Shown one piece after another: positions 33,801-45,911 of a stretch of DNA of 64,000 bases. The stretch lies in assembly GCF_040869045.1 (NCBI RefSeq), contig NC_090319.1, forward strand, positions 357,881,739 to 357,945,738, in the 5' to 3' direction. Origin of the DNA: Eurosta solidaginis (Eukaryota > Arthropoda > Insecta > Diptera > Tephritidae). The notes beneath the pieces were generated by a model that was not told the origin of the DNA, made no database searches, and saw nothing but the letters and a program-made list of their open reading frames with translations. The number at the start of each line of letters is the position of its first letter. Within the stretch, counting starts at the first letter, position 1. Made by a program: the position numbers and the translations under genes.

Positions 33801-35065
33801 CACCTTTTCAACCCAATAATGAGAAAACGTAAGTTTGTAATGAGAATACGTAAATTAAAATGAGAAAAGGTAAACTTGTAATGAGAAACGGTAAATTAGT
33901 AATGAGAAAATAATAATTTATATTGGGAATATGTAAATTTGTAATGAGAACTCAACACCTTTTCAAACCAATAATGAGAAACCGTAAATTTGTAATGAGA
34001 ATAAGTAAATTAAAATGAGGAAAGGTAAACTGATAACGACGAACCGTAAATTTATAATGGGAAAATGTAAATTTATAATGATAAAAGTAAACTGATAATG
34101 AGAAACTTAGTTAGTAAAGAGAAAGTATAAATTTATATTGAGAATATATAAATTTGTAATGAGAAAACGTAAGCTTGCAATGAGATGGATTTTATAACTT
34201 TAGAAAATAACTTTATGCATGTAAATAGTAGCCAGGCTTTCAGAAAACAGAACATCATACTGCCCTTTTTGTATTCTGTCTTTAAAATAAAATAAAAAAT
34301 GTAGAAAGTTAGTCGGTATTTAGTCGGTACAATGGAGTTTCAAGATGACTGCGCGATTGGGCAACACCTTGGAAAACCTGGTAATTGTGTGTGATAACGC
34401 GCCTTGCCACTCAGGCATCGAGTCAGCGGTAGCACAGCACTGCAACAATATGTCACAAGTGCTTCGATTGGGTCCATACTCACCTATGTCGAACCCCATA
34501 GAAATAGTATGGTCCAAACTTAAAGCAGAAGTAAAGGCGACTCTCCGCGTACCTGTTGTGACTGGAGCAGGAGTAGACGAACAGCGGCTCCAGTATTTAG
34601 AAAACGCCATTGATGACACCAAAAAGAAGTTGACGGGAGGGGATTGTGCAAGAGCTGCACACCATATAACAACATTTCATGCAGATGCACTCGTACTACA
34701 AGACATGACGTTGGGGTGGGTCAATAAACGAAAAAGACAGATTTTGAAAAATTATTAGCTTTCTCATTATTAATTTACATATTCTCATTTTGAATTTGTG
34801 TTTTCTCATTACTAATTTACATTTTCTTATTACTAATTTATGCTTTCTAATTACAATTTACAAATTCGTTTTACAAAATTATATTTTCTGAATATAAAAT
34901 TACATTTGCTCAATAAAATTTACGTTTTCTCATTATTGGTTTGAAAAGGTGTAGGGTTCTCATTACAAACTTACGTTTTCTCATTACAAATTTACACATT
35001 CTCAATGTGAATTTATATTTTCTCATTACAAATTTACAATTTCTCATTATTGGGTTGAAAAGGTG
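33801..35065 (+). mobile_element. IS630/Tc1-like DDE transposon with tandem-repeat ends (element 2)
   Basis: The ends are CACCTTTTCAACCCAATAAT and its exact inverse, with TA on each side (33799-33800 and 35066-35067). Each arm is a row of roughly 20-bp repeats of GTAAATTTGTAATGAGAAA type (33801-34190 and inverse at 34755-35065). The end motif CACCTTTTCAAACCAATAAT recurs about 154 bp inside the left arm and in inverse form inside the right arm, so each arm is itself doubled. It encloses a transposase C-terminal frame. It is non-autonomous as it stands. Confidence 0.8.
34345..34758 (+). CDS. DDE superfamily transposase, C-terminal two-thirds (truncated)
   Basis: 137 codons. Residues about 11-25 read LVIVCDNAPCHSG, giving the second catalytic aspartate of an IS630/Tc1-type DDE domain. 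About residues 42-60 read GPYSPMSNPIEIVWSKLK, giving the third acidic residue in the NPIE context. The rest is a helical tail with RLQYLENAIDD and LTGGDCARAA. The first aspartate and the DNA-binding part are missing, because the preceding 150 bp are AT-rich and not open. The start codon is therefore only a convenience. The frame is unbroken and moderately GC-rich, which suggests a fairly young copy of the deleted form, mobilised in trans. It shares its tail with the remnants at 21567 and 22370. Confidence 0.85.
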   Translation: MTARLGNTLENLVIVCDNAPCHSGIESAVAQHCNNMSQVLRLGPYSPMSNPIEIVWSKLKAEVKATLRVPVVTGAGVDEQRLQYLENAIDDTKKKLTGGDCARAAHHITTFHADALVLQDMTLGWVNKRKRQILKNY

Positions 35066-35067
35066 TA

Positions 35068-36260
35068 GTACCTAGGAAACCGTTTAGCTTGAAAATTTTT
35101 TTTAATTATTTTATTTCTTTTTTATACACACATATGGTTCAAATAAAGGCCACCGGTTTTAGATGGGTAAAACTTCTTCAAACGAAAAAAGCCGTTTTTG
35201 ATTTCCTTTACAACAATGTATTATTCGATCCAGAGTGGCACATTTTCTACTTTATTCACTGAAACGCTCTAATGTACATATTTCTTTTTTTACTGCCTCC
35301 GCAAATGCATTTCCAACCAACAAAGCTTTCAAACATTTTAGACTCAATCAAGTGTTTCGGCTGCTGTTCACTTGTTTCAAAAACTAGCGGAATATAACAT
35401 GCCACAGCAACCGAATTTATGTCAAAATTATTATTGGAAACCCTAAGCTGTCTATGCAACGAGTAAATAGTTGGCAATATGACGTAGTAGTTATGTAATA
35501 TGTTGGTACTCAGAGCCCAACACTCGCGTGTAGCATGCAAATGCATTCAATCTCCACAGTATATACTATCTACATCTACATACATAAATATGTATGTATG
35601 TATGAGTGTATATTTTCACAACATGCAACATCCCACCGAACAGACAAACATCAAATGGCGCACACCATGGCAGCAATTCAAATTTCATGTCATACTGTTA
35701 GCAATAATCGAAACTGACTAAAGTGACTTCAGCTATTTCGAGCAACAGTAGCAACAAAACGACGCAACCAATTAACTAACACCATCAATGAGCTAAACTG
35801 GAATGTCCTTTAAACCACGAATCGAGCGTACGTTTGATGAATTTCAATTTCAATTTATATAATTTGAACGCTGTCAACTGCTTACTCTTGCAAATAGAAT
35901 ATCTAGTGTATTTGTATGTGTATACTGTTATTAATTTATACAAACTTATTGCAACAGAAATTACAGAGAGCGGGTCCGTTTCTATTCAAATTTCCAGCGC
36001 AGAAAATTTTGATTGATTTTGCATGTTGCACGAATTGCTGCGAGTTACAAAGTTACAACTTGCACTAAGCAATTTGTGAATTTCTCACGAAATAAATAGA
36101 AGATGACTATGCGGTTTCGCATAAATCAGCGACTCAGCCAAACTTCAGTTAAGAAGGGGACAATTCCCTGGGCTCTCCAACTATAATTAATCGCCTATCT
36201 ATTCACCAAGTTTATCCTTCCCACACGCAAAATACACAGATTTAACACCAGGGTATTTTT
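35068..36260. other. Unassigned intronic stretch
   Basis: AT-rich, with a short ATGTATGTATG run near 35590. No coding or repeat identity was recognised. Confidence 0.35.
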
Positions 36261-38165
36261 TTTTATACTCAGTTGAGCATTGCTCACATCATCAGTATCG
36301 AAAAAAAATTTGATTGACCCATGTCCCTCCGTCCGTCCGTCTGTCCGTTAACACGATAACTTGAGTAAATTTTTAGGTATCTTGATGAAATTTGGTATGT
36401 AGGTTCCTGGGCACTCATCTCAGATCGCTATTTAAAATGAACGAAATCGGACTATAAACACGCCCACTTTTTCGATTTCGAAAATTTCGAAAAACACAAA
36501 AACTGCGATAATTCATTACCAAAGACGGATAAAGCGCTGAAGCTTGGTAGGTGAGTTGAACTTATGACGCAGAATAGAAAATTAGTAAAATTTTGGACAA
36601 TGGGTCGTTGAAGAATTCATGATGAAATTTGGCAGGAACGTTACTCCTATTACTATATGTATGCTTATTAAAAATTAGCAAAATCGGAGAACGACCACGC
36701 CCACTTTTTAAAAAAAAAATTTTTTTAATTCAAATTTTAAAGGAAAAGTTAAATTATGTCAACATTCAACCCCAGTAATGATATGTTGCAACAAAATACA
36801 AAAATAAAAGAAAATTTCAAAATGGGCGTGGCTTCGCCCTTTTTCATTTAATTTGTCTAGGATACTTTTAATGCCATAAGTCGAACAAAAATTTACCAAT
36901 CCTCGTGAAATTTGGTAGGGGCTTAGATTCTGGGACAGTAACTTATTTCTGTGAATAAGGGCGAAATCGGTTGAAGCCACGACCACTTTTTATACACAGT
37001 CGACCGTCTGTCCTTCCGCTCGGCCGTTAACACGATAACTTGAGCAAAAATCGATATATCTTTACTAAACTCAGTTCACGTACTTATCTGAGCTCACTTT
37101 GTATTGGTATGCCGAAATCCGACTATGACCACGCCCACTTTTTCGATATCGAAAATTACGAAAAATGAAAAAATGCCATAATTCTATACCAGATATGAAA
37201 AAAGAGATGAAACATGGTAATTGGATTGGTTTGTTGACGCAAAATATAACTTTAGAAAAAAACTTTGTAAAATGGGTGTGACACCTACCATATTAAGTAG
37301 AAGAAAATGAAAAAGTTCTGCAGGGCCAAAACAAAAGCCCTTGGAATCATGGCAGGAATACTGTTCGTGGTATTACATATATAAATATAAATAAATTAGC
37401 GGTACCCGACAGATGATGTTCTGGGTCACCCTGGTCCACATTTTGGTCGATATCTCGAAAACGCCTTCACATATACAACTAACACCACTCCCTTTTACAA
37501 GCCTCATTAATACATTTAATTTGATACCCATATCGTACAAATACATTCTAGAGTCACCCCTGGTCCACCTTTATGGCGATATATCGAAAAGGCGTCCACC
37601 TATAGAACTACCACCACTCCCTTTTAAAACCCTCATTAATACCTTTAATTTGATACCGATATCGTACAAACACCTCTGACTCTACCCCTGGTCCACCTTT
37701 ATGGCGATATCTCAAAAAGGCGTCCACCTATAGAACTAAGGCCCCCTCCTATTTAAAATACTCATTAACACCTTGATACCCATATCGTACAAACAAATTC
37801 TAGAGTCACCCCTGGTCCACCTTTATGGCGATATCGCAAAAAGGCGTCAACCTATAGAACTAAGGCCCCCTCCCATTTAAAATACTCATTAACACCTTGA
37901 TACCCATATCGTACAAACAAATTCTAGAGTCACCCCTGGTCCACCTTTATAGCGATATCCCTAAATGGCGTCCACCTATAGAACTATGGCCCACTCCCTA
38001 TTAAAATACTCTTTAATAGCTTCCTTTTGATACACTTGTCGTACAAACACATTCCAGGGTTATCCTAAGTTCATTTTCCTACATGGTGATTTTCCTTTAT
38101 TTTGTCTTCATAGCTCTCAGCTGAGTATGTAATGTTCGGTTACACCCGAACTTAGCCTTCCTTAC
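36261..38165 (-). mobile_element. Family A element, copy 4
   Basis: The copy is on the minus strand: it starts with the inverse of the TATAAAAA end (TTTTATACTCAGTTGAGCAT) and finishes CCCGAACTTAGCCTTCCTTA. The tail segment next to the end is shortened. The core array has about five units of 120-130 bp (37400-38080). It belongs with copies 2 and 3. Confidence 0.85.
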
Positions 38166-38239
38166 GTCTTTATACTATTTTTCGGGGCACCCTACCAAAA
38201 TGTGCTAGCAACTTGGAAAATAGCATTTACAATCAGGTC

Positions 38240-41200
38240 CACGGTTGCCACTTTCGTCCTTTCTAATCCCGTTTGGTCCACTGGTCCCTTTTTTCAATTT
38301 TGGTTCTTTTTCGGCAGTTTTGGTTCTTTTTCGGCACGATTTTTGGTACTTTTCTTTCTTTTTCACTGAAACAAAAATTCCCACATATAATTTTCAATTT
38401 ACTTCAATATAATTTTACCACGAAAATGTCTCAGTCAATAAAATTTAGCAGAACAATGACATTTCACCTGGGATATAATTTAGGCGAGGCATTAAAAAGA
38501 GAAGTGTTGAATCTTTGGGCAACACAATGTCATTAATTTTTGATGAAACAACGGACTTATCAGACAAAAGTCTTCTTTTAGTGGTTAGATATTTCGATCA
38601 AACACTTTTCGTGATAGATTTTTGTGACTAGTCGAGCAAAAAAAATTTATCTCAAATCAACGTGAGTCTCTAAGAAATATGACAATGAACTGAAAACTAA
38701 GGGACAGAATGAACCCATGATTCAATTACTAGAGGTTTGTTCTTCAATGATGAAATATGTTTGACACTCCCAAATTGAAAACACTGGACGAGTTGCTTTT
38801 ACGAAGTAAGGAAAACGGGGAATAATTCAATCCCCTTCAGTGAAATTGTAGTAGACAAGTATCTTCGGTAGTATATTAGTAGTGATAATAAATTTGTAAA
38901 TGCCAAAAGCTTTTGGGGAAATAATTCATGCTAAATATTTCTTGAATTGATAAAGTTATGTTGATTTGGTCATTCTTTCAGAAATTGTTTGAAAAATGCA
39001 CTATCTTAAAATTTGTTTCCAAAGCTCCCTACATGAGCATAAGTTCAATGCATTTTGTCATAACAGGGTGTTAGTGAAAACCATTGAGATAAAGTGTTCT
39101 TCTAACTCTAATATAGGGCGGTTTTGTGAGAAATCCAGAATTCGGAAATTTTTGAAAAATATTTTGAGATAGCATGATATTGAAGAGGCAGCCGACATGG
39201 GGTGATACTCTACTCAGCAGCCGCAATGAACTGGCAAAAATAAAAATAAAAGAAAATGGCTTATTGTCTTACAACTTTATATTCCTATCTTGACTTTGAC
39301 AGAAGAGTTAAGCTTTTGTGCGGTCCTACTACACAGGGAGTATTCACCTTTTTATTCTGAAATTTCGGAAAGCGGAAAAGATTACGTATTCATGGAAGCG
39401 TTCCGGATAAACCGTTAGTTTAGAATCTTCGGAATACGTTCATTTGATACTACCTCACGAGGTTCGAATATGCATAAACCGATTCTCCAAATTCTTAAAT
39501 GAAGACGAATGTTCCGAACATACGGAATTAATAAAACAGAAGGTCAGCTTTTAATACGCGCCCAAAAATATAGTGGGAAGTGTCAAAAGACGCGTAAAAG
39601 ATATTGACGAGGAACCGAAAAATGACCCCGAGTTACGTTGGCGGCCTTCAGCAGAGCTTATAAAAAATTACCCTGGCCGGTCCACCAATGAGGTGGGATC
39701 AAAATTAAATGCGTGCAAAATCCTTTCGTACATAAAATCTTTTTCAGTGCACAAAAACATTACAACAACCACATGAAAATTGCCAGCTTCAACTGCAAAT
39801 ATCTCCGGACAGAGATTATTGTTGTCGACGTCACCTCTCTCGATATTTTTGGACGCGTATTAGCAGTAGACTCCTGTTCTAGGTTTTTACCTGAATAAGT
39901 TAACATGCCCAATGAGTACATTTCGTTATGGCATCTCCATTATTTACTAATAACATTTTTACGTGAATCGATTAAATAGTCGTGGTTTTGACGTTGAACG
40001 ATGAACTTTGAATTGGTTTTGGTTTCGCATGTTCATAGGTTTACGAAAGTGCACGATTCCTTGGTGTTCGTACTTTTCATAAAACCTATGTTCAGCCACA
40101 CTAACAGATCATGGCATAGTTAATAAATTCATCATAAAATTAAAATAAATGTTCTAAGGAATTATGCAGTTAAGTACTTATCGAGTATTTGTAAACTGAT
40201 TGCTTCCTATTTCTACTAATATTTTTCGAAAATTCGCAAAGAAACAACACAGTCAACGGATGTCAATTCGATTTGGGAGCAACATGGCTGCAATTGACAA
40301 AAAATGTGTCTGTCGAGCAAACCTCTTGTGATTGAATCATGGAATTAACCTACATACTTTGTTCCAAGAAAAAGTAATACCTTTAAAATTTTTACAAAAA
40401 AATTCTATGCAAAAATTTTGAAAGCGTTAGTCTTCGTTTGGAATGTCGATATTAAAGACTTTCTCACCCTGCTCAAGCAGCTCAATAATTTTAAGGAATT
40501 CCAGGACTATTGTGGTGTAAAGCCACGAAAGATACATGAAAAGTTGGTATATTTTAACTGGAAGTAAGGCAGAAATACTTTTTGGAAGTGATAGTTTTAT
40601 AAATGTGGAACGAATTGCGATTAAAAAATTTATTTTTATATTCAGCTTTTGATGCAAATGCAAAAGAGATTTGATTTAACAAGAAGTGTTTTGTGTAAAA
40701 TTATTCCCATAGGTGCTTACAGACCCACATAAACTTCAATCACAACACTGTCAACTAGTTTTTCGTACCTAATTACATGTAATCCGGTTCAGTTATGTTA
40801 TTCACTAATTTCGGTTGAAACTTTTAAGACGCTTCATTTTTAGTCTGAGTTCAAAACTCAAACTTACTGAATCTAGGCTCTGGTAAGAAGTTTAAATTGT
40901 TAGGGAAAAAGTAAGCATCTATAAAAAAGCATTAACACAATTGCTTAGTTTCATTTACGATTTACTGAGTTTGCAACAACGCTAATTTTTGAACCGTTCC
41001 TTACTAAAACCTAACTGCGCTATACATTTTTTTTCATTGCGATCAAGCAAAACTAGGTTCACAACGTTTGGTTGGTGAAAGACATAGACTTATCCTAGAA
41101 ATGTGAATATGTAGTACCTAAAGGTACACATTAGTTTTGTATGTGCAGTTTGAATGAAAGCCAAGTGTCTCCTAATCGCTATCTTATTATATAGCAGACC

Positions 41201-41375
41201 ATGGAAACATCCTAAAATGTTTACATTATACAACGAATACGACACTCTCGTAATTTGCCGAAATGTTTCCATACCAATAAAAATAAAAATAAAATTTGGT
41301 CCTTTTTTTTTTGAGATCTGGTCCTTTTTTTCGATGAATTTTGGTCCCAAATGAAAACATGGTGTGGCAACCGTG
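38240..41375 (+). mobile_element. hAT transposon with perfect 8-bp target duplication
   Basis: The ends are CACGGTTGCCACTTTCGTCC and, inverted, CACGGTTGCCACACCATG, so 12 outer bases match exactly. ATCAGGTC stands on both sides (38232-38239 and 41376-41383). Several GGTCC motifs lie near each end. The transposase is decayed: a plus-strand frame runs to 38536 (LGYNLGEALKREVLNLWATQ) and continues in another frame as SLIFDETTDLSDKSLLLVVR and YFDQTLFVIDF, a hallmark of hAT transposases. A repeat fragment near 39570 is probably a later insertion. Confidence 0.88.
38426..38640 (+). pseudogene. hAT transposase fragment, frameshifted
   Basis: Two overlapping frames carry neighbouring pieces of one protein. 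The FDETTDLSDKSLLLVVRYFD block is the start of the RNase H-like fold with the first catalytic aspartate (D in DETTD). A stop follows near 38628. A closely related block, more decayed, is at 62981-63090. Confidence 0.75.
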
Positions 41376-41416
41376 ATCAGGTCGATACGATTATGTGAGT
41401 AAGTATCTCACTAAGG

Positions 41417-41770
41417 CTTGGCGGCCACCGTGGTGTGATGGTAGCGTGCTCCGCCTACCACACCGAATGCCCTGGGTTCACAGCCCAGGCAAAGCAACAT
41501 CAAAATTTTAGAAATAAAGTTTTTCAATTAGAAGAAAATTTTTCTAAGCGGGGTCGGCCCTCGGCTGTGTTTGGCAAGCACTCCGGGTGTATTTCTGCCA
41601 TGAAAAGCACTCAGTGAAAACTCATCTGCCTTGCAGATGCCGTTCGGAGTCGGCATAAAACAAGTAGGTCCCGTCCCGCTAATTTGTAGGAAAAATTAAA
41701 AATTAGCACGACGCAAATTGGAAGAGGAGCTCGGCCTAAAATCTTTTTGGAGGTTATTTTTATTTATTTT
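41417..41770 (+). mobile_element. tRNA-derived SINE, copy 1
   Basis: A perfect 13-bp direct repeat TATCTCACTAAGG flanks it (41404-41416 and 41771-41783). The head has TGGTGTGATGGTAGCG (A-box region) and GGGTTCACAGCCC (B-box region). The body has GATGCCGTTCGGAGTCGGCA and the tail is TTTATTT-rich. It landed 29 bp from the end of the hAT element. The family also occurs at 49219, 51598, 54757 and 55779. Confidence 0.9.
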
Positions 41771-41783
41771 TATCTCACTAAGG

Positions 41784-44055
41784 TTATAGAGAGGCAAATA
41801 CTGTGATTTAACCAAAACAAGAAGTCTTAGTTTTTTATATTTGAGTAATTTGTGCTTTTGTATCATTCGATAGGAATTTTGTTTGTTTGATACTTCTACG
41901 ACCTTTCCTATAGACTTCTTCAGTAGCACCACAAACAATCACAGCTCTAATTTCCACTACACATACTCGAACTGTTGAAGCAATCCGTCAGAGAATGAAA
42001 GACACACACGTAATGAAAGTGAAAAGTTGTGGGCATTTAATTTTCTCGAATTGTGTGTCATAACTTAAGTCTAAATATATCGCTTAACAAAAGGGATCGT
42101 ATGCAGTTGCTGGCTTTATCTACAAGATACTGGTGGCCAGACTACTGTTATTAAATATCGAATTATATGTCAATGATTCAACGGATATTTCAACATCAAC
42201 TTTATAGCATCTCTCTACTCCACGAATATTGTGGGCACCAATCAACCACTCGCCTTTTGCTCACACGCCCTCCATCCGACCCTCCATAGCACACCATTCG
42301 TCATCAACTATCCACAGGTGCATCATTCAACTGTTTCGCCGTTCTAAATCTAGTGGAAACTTTGGCCACAGTCCAGCAACATCATAATCCATGCTCAACT
42401 ACGCTGGTAACTTGGGCGCAGATGCACCCTTTAACCGATTTACCGTTAGCTAGCTTTTGCCCAGCCAACTGTTCACCATTTCCCGATCAACCGTTGGTTT
42501 TGGTTACCCGTTTACCGATTCAAAGTTAGCTTATTACACCCTCTTGGCTTAGCATCAGCCATCCGTTCACCATATTCCTATCAACCGTTGATTTTCGATA
42601 TTCGTACACCAATTCACCGGTTAGATGTACCGCTATCCAGCCGTTCACTGATTCACGGTTCTCTGTTTCTATCGGCAGCTTCTAGGACAGTCAATCGATT
42701 TCACAGTAACCCGATCGCTTCTCTTCTTACTATGAACCGGCCATAGCTATCTACCGCTTATCTCACTATCATCGCTATCTACCGCTTATCTCACTATCAT
42801 CGCTACTCGTTGCAATCCTCCGTTATCGTGTGTGTATATGCATTCGCTGGAATGTGGTTCAGAGAACTAATTACTGAACTGATCCCATGGTTGAAGCGCC
42901 CACATAGAAAGGTAAACCGTGACCCAATTTCCAAACAGGCTATTTTTGCGAAGTTAAACGATCTACACCACACCTTATTCGAATGCAAGTACTTCCTTAA
43001 CAGCGAAGAATGGTAGAAGAGATAATTTTCGCCCTATCCCCGTGCAGTGTCTTCAATCACATGACCTGTCAAAGACACAGATGGGATACGGTCAGCACAT
43101 ATCTGATGCACATACAAACTTCTCACGAAACGTGTAGCCATGGAGCTCATGTAAAGCGCAACCTTATCCGAAGTAAAGCTTAATACGGTCCCAGGTATAG
43201 GTAATAGCGCGGGTCGTAGGAGCTTAGTAATTAGTTGGGCTTTTGACAGCATTCCAACTCAGCACCAGTTTTATTCTTGGAAAGAGGTTTAATGATCTGG
43301 TAGACGCAATATACCTGGTACAGCCATGATCAGCGCGTGTAAAACGCCAACATATTTAACAGCCATTTAAGAAAATTGTCTACCAACAAATCTTCATTGA
43401 CATCTAGAAGAATTCGCTTCTTGTCAACTAACGGCTAGCCAACACTGTAATGAGGGCTCAATTTCCACCTTTAATTCTTCGGGATTCTACTGATCATGTG
43501 ATAGGGCGTCATTTATTCGTAACAAAGCGCTCTCATCGAACTGAGCCGTTGCAGCAAAGCTAATAGGATAATGGAATGCCTCCTTTGGTCAGCTATCGCT
43601 ATCAGACTCAGAAGAAATGTCTGAAAGTGGTCCATTTTATTGGGGCTGTTTATAGAAGTATATTTCTTGATTAGTGTCATCATGTCAAGTACTGTCTAAA
43701 TTATTTGTTTCATATATATCTATAAACTTGGACCAGATACTGGCCCTTTCAACGACACTCTGAGGTACCAATGTTCAACTGTACCATAAGGCCGAATTTG
43801 ATATCGGAAAATCGAAGCAAGAAAACTTTATTCGACTTGCATAAGCACCTCGATGCAATGCAGATATGTTGCTCAAAACTAAGCTCCTAAATTAACCAAC
43901 AAATGAGAGTCACCTTATTTCCCCCCCCCCCCCCCCACCACCTCTTTCCAGCTGACTACGCCCATGGCACAAGCGTATATATGGAGCATTCTTACCACAA
44001 TAATCAGCTACTACATTATTATTTGAAAATATATTTTTGTATATTTTTTACTCAC
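41784..44055. other. Intronic stretch with small tandem repeats
   Basis: At 42746-42801 a 28-bp unit (starting GCTATCTACCGCTTATCTCA) is present twice. Bases 42230-42680 have many CCGTTCACC and CCGATTCA phrases, suggesting an old degenerate repeat. A run of 16 C lies at 43921-43936. No gene is seen. Confidence 0.5.
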
Positions 44056-44506
44056 CTCAATTATCTGCATTAGCACGTCGAATATCAGCTGTGTACTACT
44101 CTTGAAATCCACGCCTGACTGTGTTGTAAAGTAGCGATAATTTTTCGTTGCTGTATCTTCATTGTTGCATGCCATGCCACTCACAAGACTTCTTGCTTTT
44201 CGATGTGTAGCGTCACCTCCACCACTGCTTGGTGACATTTCCGCATCGTTTTCGCTGTTGTTGTTGCTGTTTGCTGTATTATCTGCGTACGCCTCCATTT
44301 GTTGCCACATAAAATTCAAATCATATTGATTGACTCTAAATTGGCTAGTACCAATGACAGTGTCACGAAGGCATGACGCATTAGAAACAATATTGAAATG
44401 AGGACTAGAGCCGGTATTGTTAGATCGCAGTTGACGCTCTAAATTGGGATGATAGAAGACATTCGCTTCGGAAACGAGTAATTGCACTTTATGTAACTTT
44501 TTAAGA
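44056..44506 (-). CDS. htt: huntingtin internal exon B (disordered acidic loop)
   Basis: The acceptor TTTCTGTTTACAG precedes base 44506 and the donor GTGAGT begins at 44055. The first base, T, completes the AG left by exon A as a serine codon. The exon then reads LKKLHKVQLLVSEANVFYH for 150 codons in phase 0. Order of parts: a basic helix (about residues 1-20), a serine and asparagine rich stretch, QYDLNFMWQQMEAY, then a low-complexity loop with NNNSENDAE and GGG, and finally GVDFKSSTQLIFDVLMQIIE. The loop lies where human huntingtin has its acidic EEE-rich and proline/serine segment before AGVDIHSCSQFLLELY. The close pairing of GVDFKSSTQLIFDVL with that human stretch is the strongest single piece of evidence. 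The loop is an expected place for rapid divergence. Confidence 0.87.
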
Positions 44507-45299
44507 CTGTAAACAGAAATTGAGTGAAATATAAGTCATTTATATAAAAACATATGTAAAAGCGAATATTGTATAGAAATTTCTTGTCTGTAGGGGAATA
44601 CAAAGCAACTTTGCTATCGACATGTAATAAGTGACTTTTGAAGTGAAGCGTTTGAAAAATGAGCTTTAATAGAATAAAAGAAGTTAGTTATTCCTTTTGA
44701 ACGGACGAGGCCTGACGTCAGAGCGGTTTTCTACACAAATAGAAAACAAGCGAGATCGCCAGATACGAGAGTGAAGGGTCTGAGCTAAAGCTCACTATGT
44801 TTCTCAGCTCTTTAAGTGATTAAGGGCCGCTGTCACCATCTTCATTTAGTCAAATATCTATAAGTTATCGGCATTTTCATTTTCTACATGCTAACTGAAG
44901 CTTCGGTTGTCATTTAAGTGTAAAGAAAAATAATACAAAAAGGTCAGTTACTTTGTTGCTTTTCGTGTATTGACAATAGATATTTGCGATTTGTTCCACA
45001 TAACATTCACAATTATCAATTATTGACTTAACTGGAGCTTGCTCATCCTATGTTGGTGAAAACGTCAAGTGAAGCTGTCTGAAGGACTGCTATCCTCTAG
45101 TTAAATTCTAACTTCGCTAGAAATGTTGAATAGGAATGGCCAACTTTTCGGTAGCGTATCTATAACCTTTTAATAACAAATCGAAAAGTCTTCGATAACG
45201 AATTGACAAATCGAATGATGTATTCACAACGAGGCAGTCGTTGATATAAAGTAGAATTGGGAGACATGGCAACATAGAATGTACCCAGACTAGAAAGCA
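44507..45299. other. Unassigned intronic stretch
   Basis: This is the start of the 16.3-kb intron's downstream part. AT-rich, and nothing is recognised. Confidence 0.35.
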
Positions 45300-45309
45300 C
45301 CTAACACTT

Positions 45310-45850
45310 ATACAATATCATATAGTATACAGATGGCTCTAAAACACTAGAGGAGGCTGATCTTGTAATCTTCGGATTAGTGCCACAATCAGCAATCAGT
45401 GTCTCCAGGAGCATACCGGAGCATCTCTCAAGCGGAAGTATACGCCATAAGTCTGTGTGCTGAGCTGAACCTACAGGGCGGATACTCCAACGAAACAATC
45501 ACCATACTCAGCGGCAGCCAAGCACCACTCAAGGCAGTTTCGGTGTTCGAAATAATATCGGCACTAGACTTGCAGTGCGTAGAAAAGCTGAACGTGATGC
45601 AATGGTCCCTTCGCTTAGAATCTCACGAGATCTTGAGGTTTCCACATTTTGGGAAACAGAGAATACATATCAAAGGCCTGGTTCACGCATGGATGATGAC
45701 AGAAAAATTGGAGCCAGTATCCATGGCTAGAGCATTTCCTCGTACAAACCCTCATGCTAAGGGAATTTCTAGACGTAATAAAGGAAATCCCCTGAATGAT
45801 GTGTTGTGAAGAAGATGAGCGCATAATAGACCAATGGTCGCAGTGCAATC
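45310..45850 (+). pseudogene. Non-LTR RNase H domain relic (a second family)
   Basis: One frame reads YTDGSKTLEEADLVIFG from about 45328. Another (45399-45809) reads SQAEVYAISLCAELNLQGG and then ILSGSQAPLKAVSVFE. These are the D, E and D regions of a retroelement RNase H (DGSK, QAE, DSQAA). The last aspartate is replaced in SGSQ. The sequence differs from the family at 29850, so this is a separate element, perhaps R1- or Loa-like. No ends were found. Confidence 0.7.
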
Positions 45851-45911
45851 CTCAATACTTATCTATTCATCTAACACTCTGATATATAACCTATACAGTT
45901 TTGATGACATA

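Noticed and set aside
40427..40663. Minus-strand frame ending FLKIIELLEQGEKVFNID
   Set aside because: It looks protein-like but has no family I know. It lies within the hAT element on the strand opposite its transposase relic, so I left it out.
41417..41500. A possible tRNA gene at the head of the SINE
   Set aside because: The box-like segments are there but the stem pairings of a tRNA are not, and the sequence continues into the SINE body.
45615..45848. Minus-strand 77-codon frame
   Set aside because: It lies opposite the RNase H relic, whose plus-strand motifs explain the openness.
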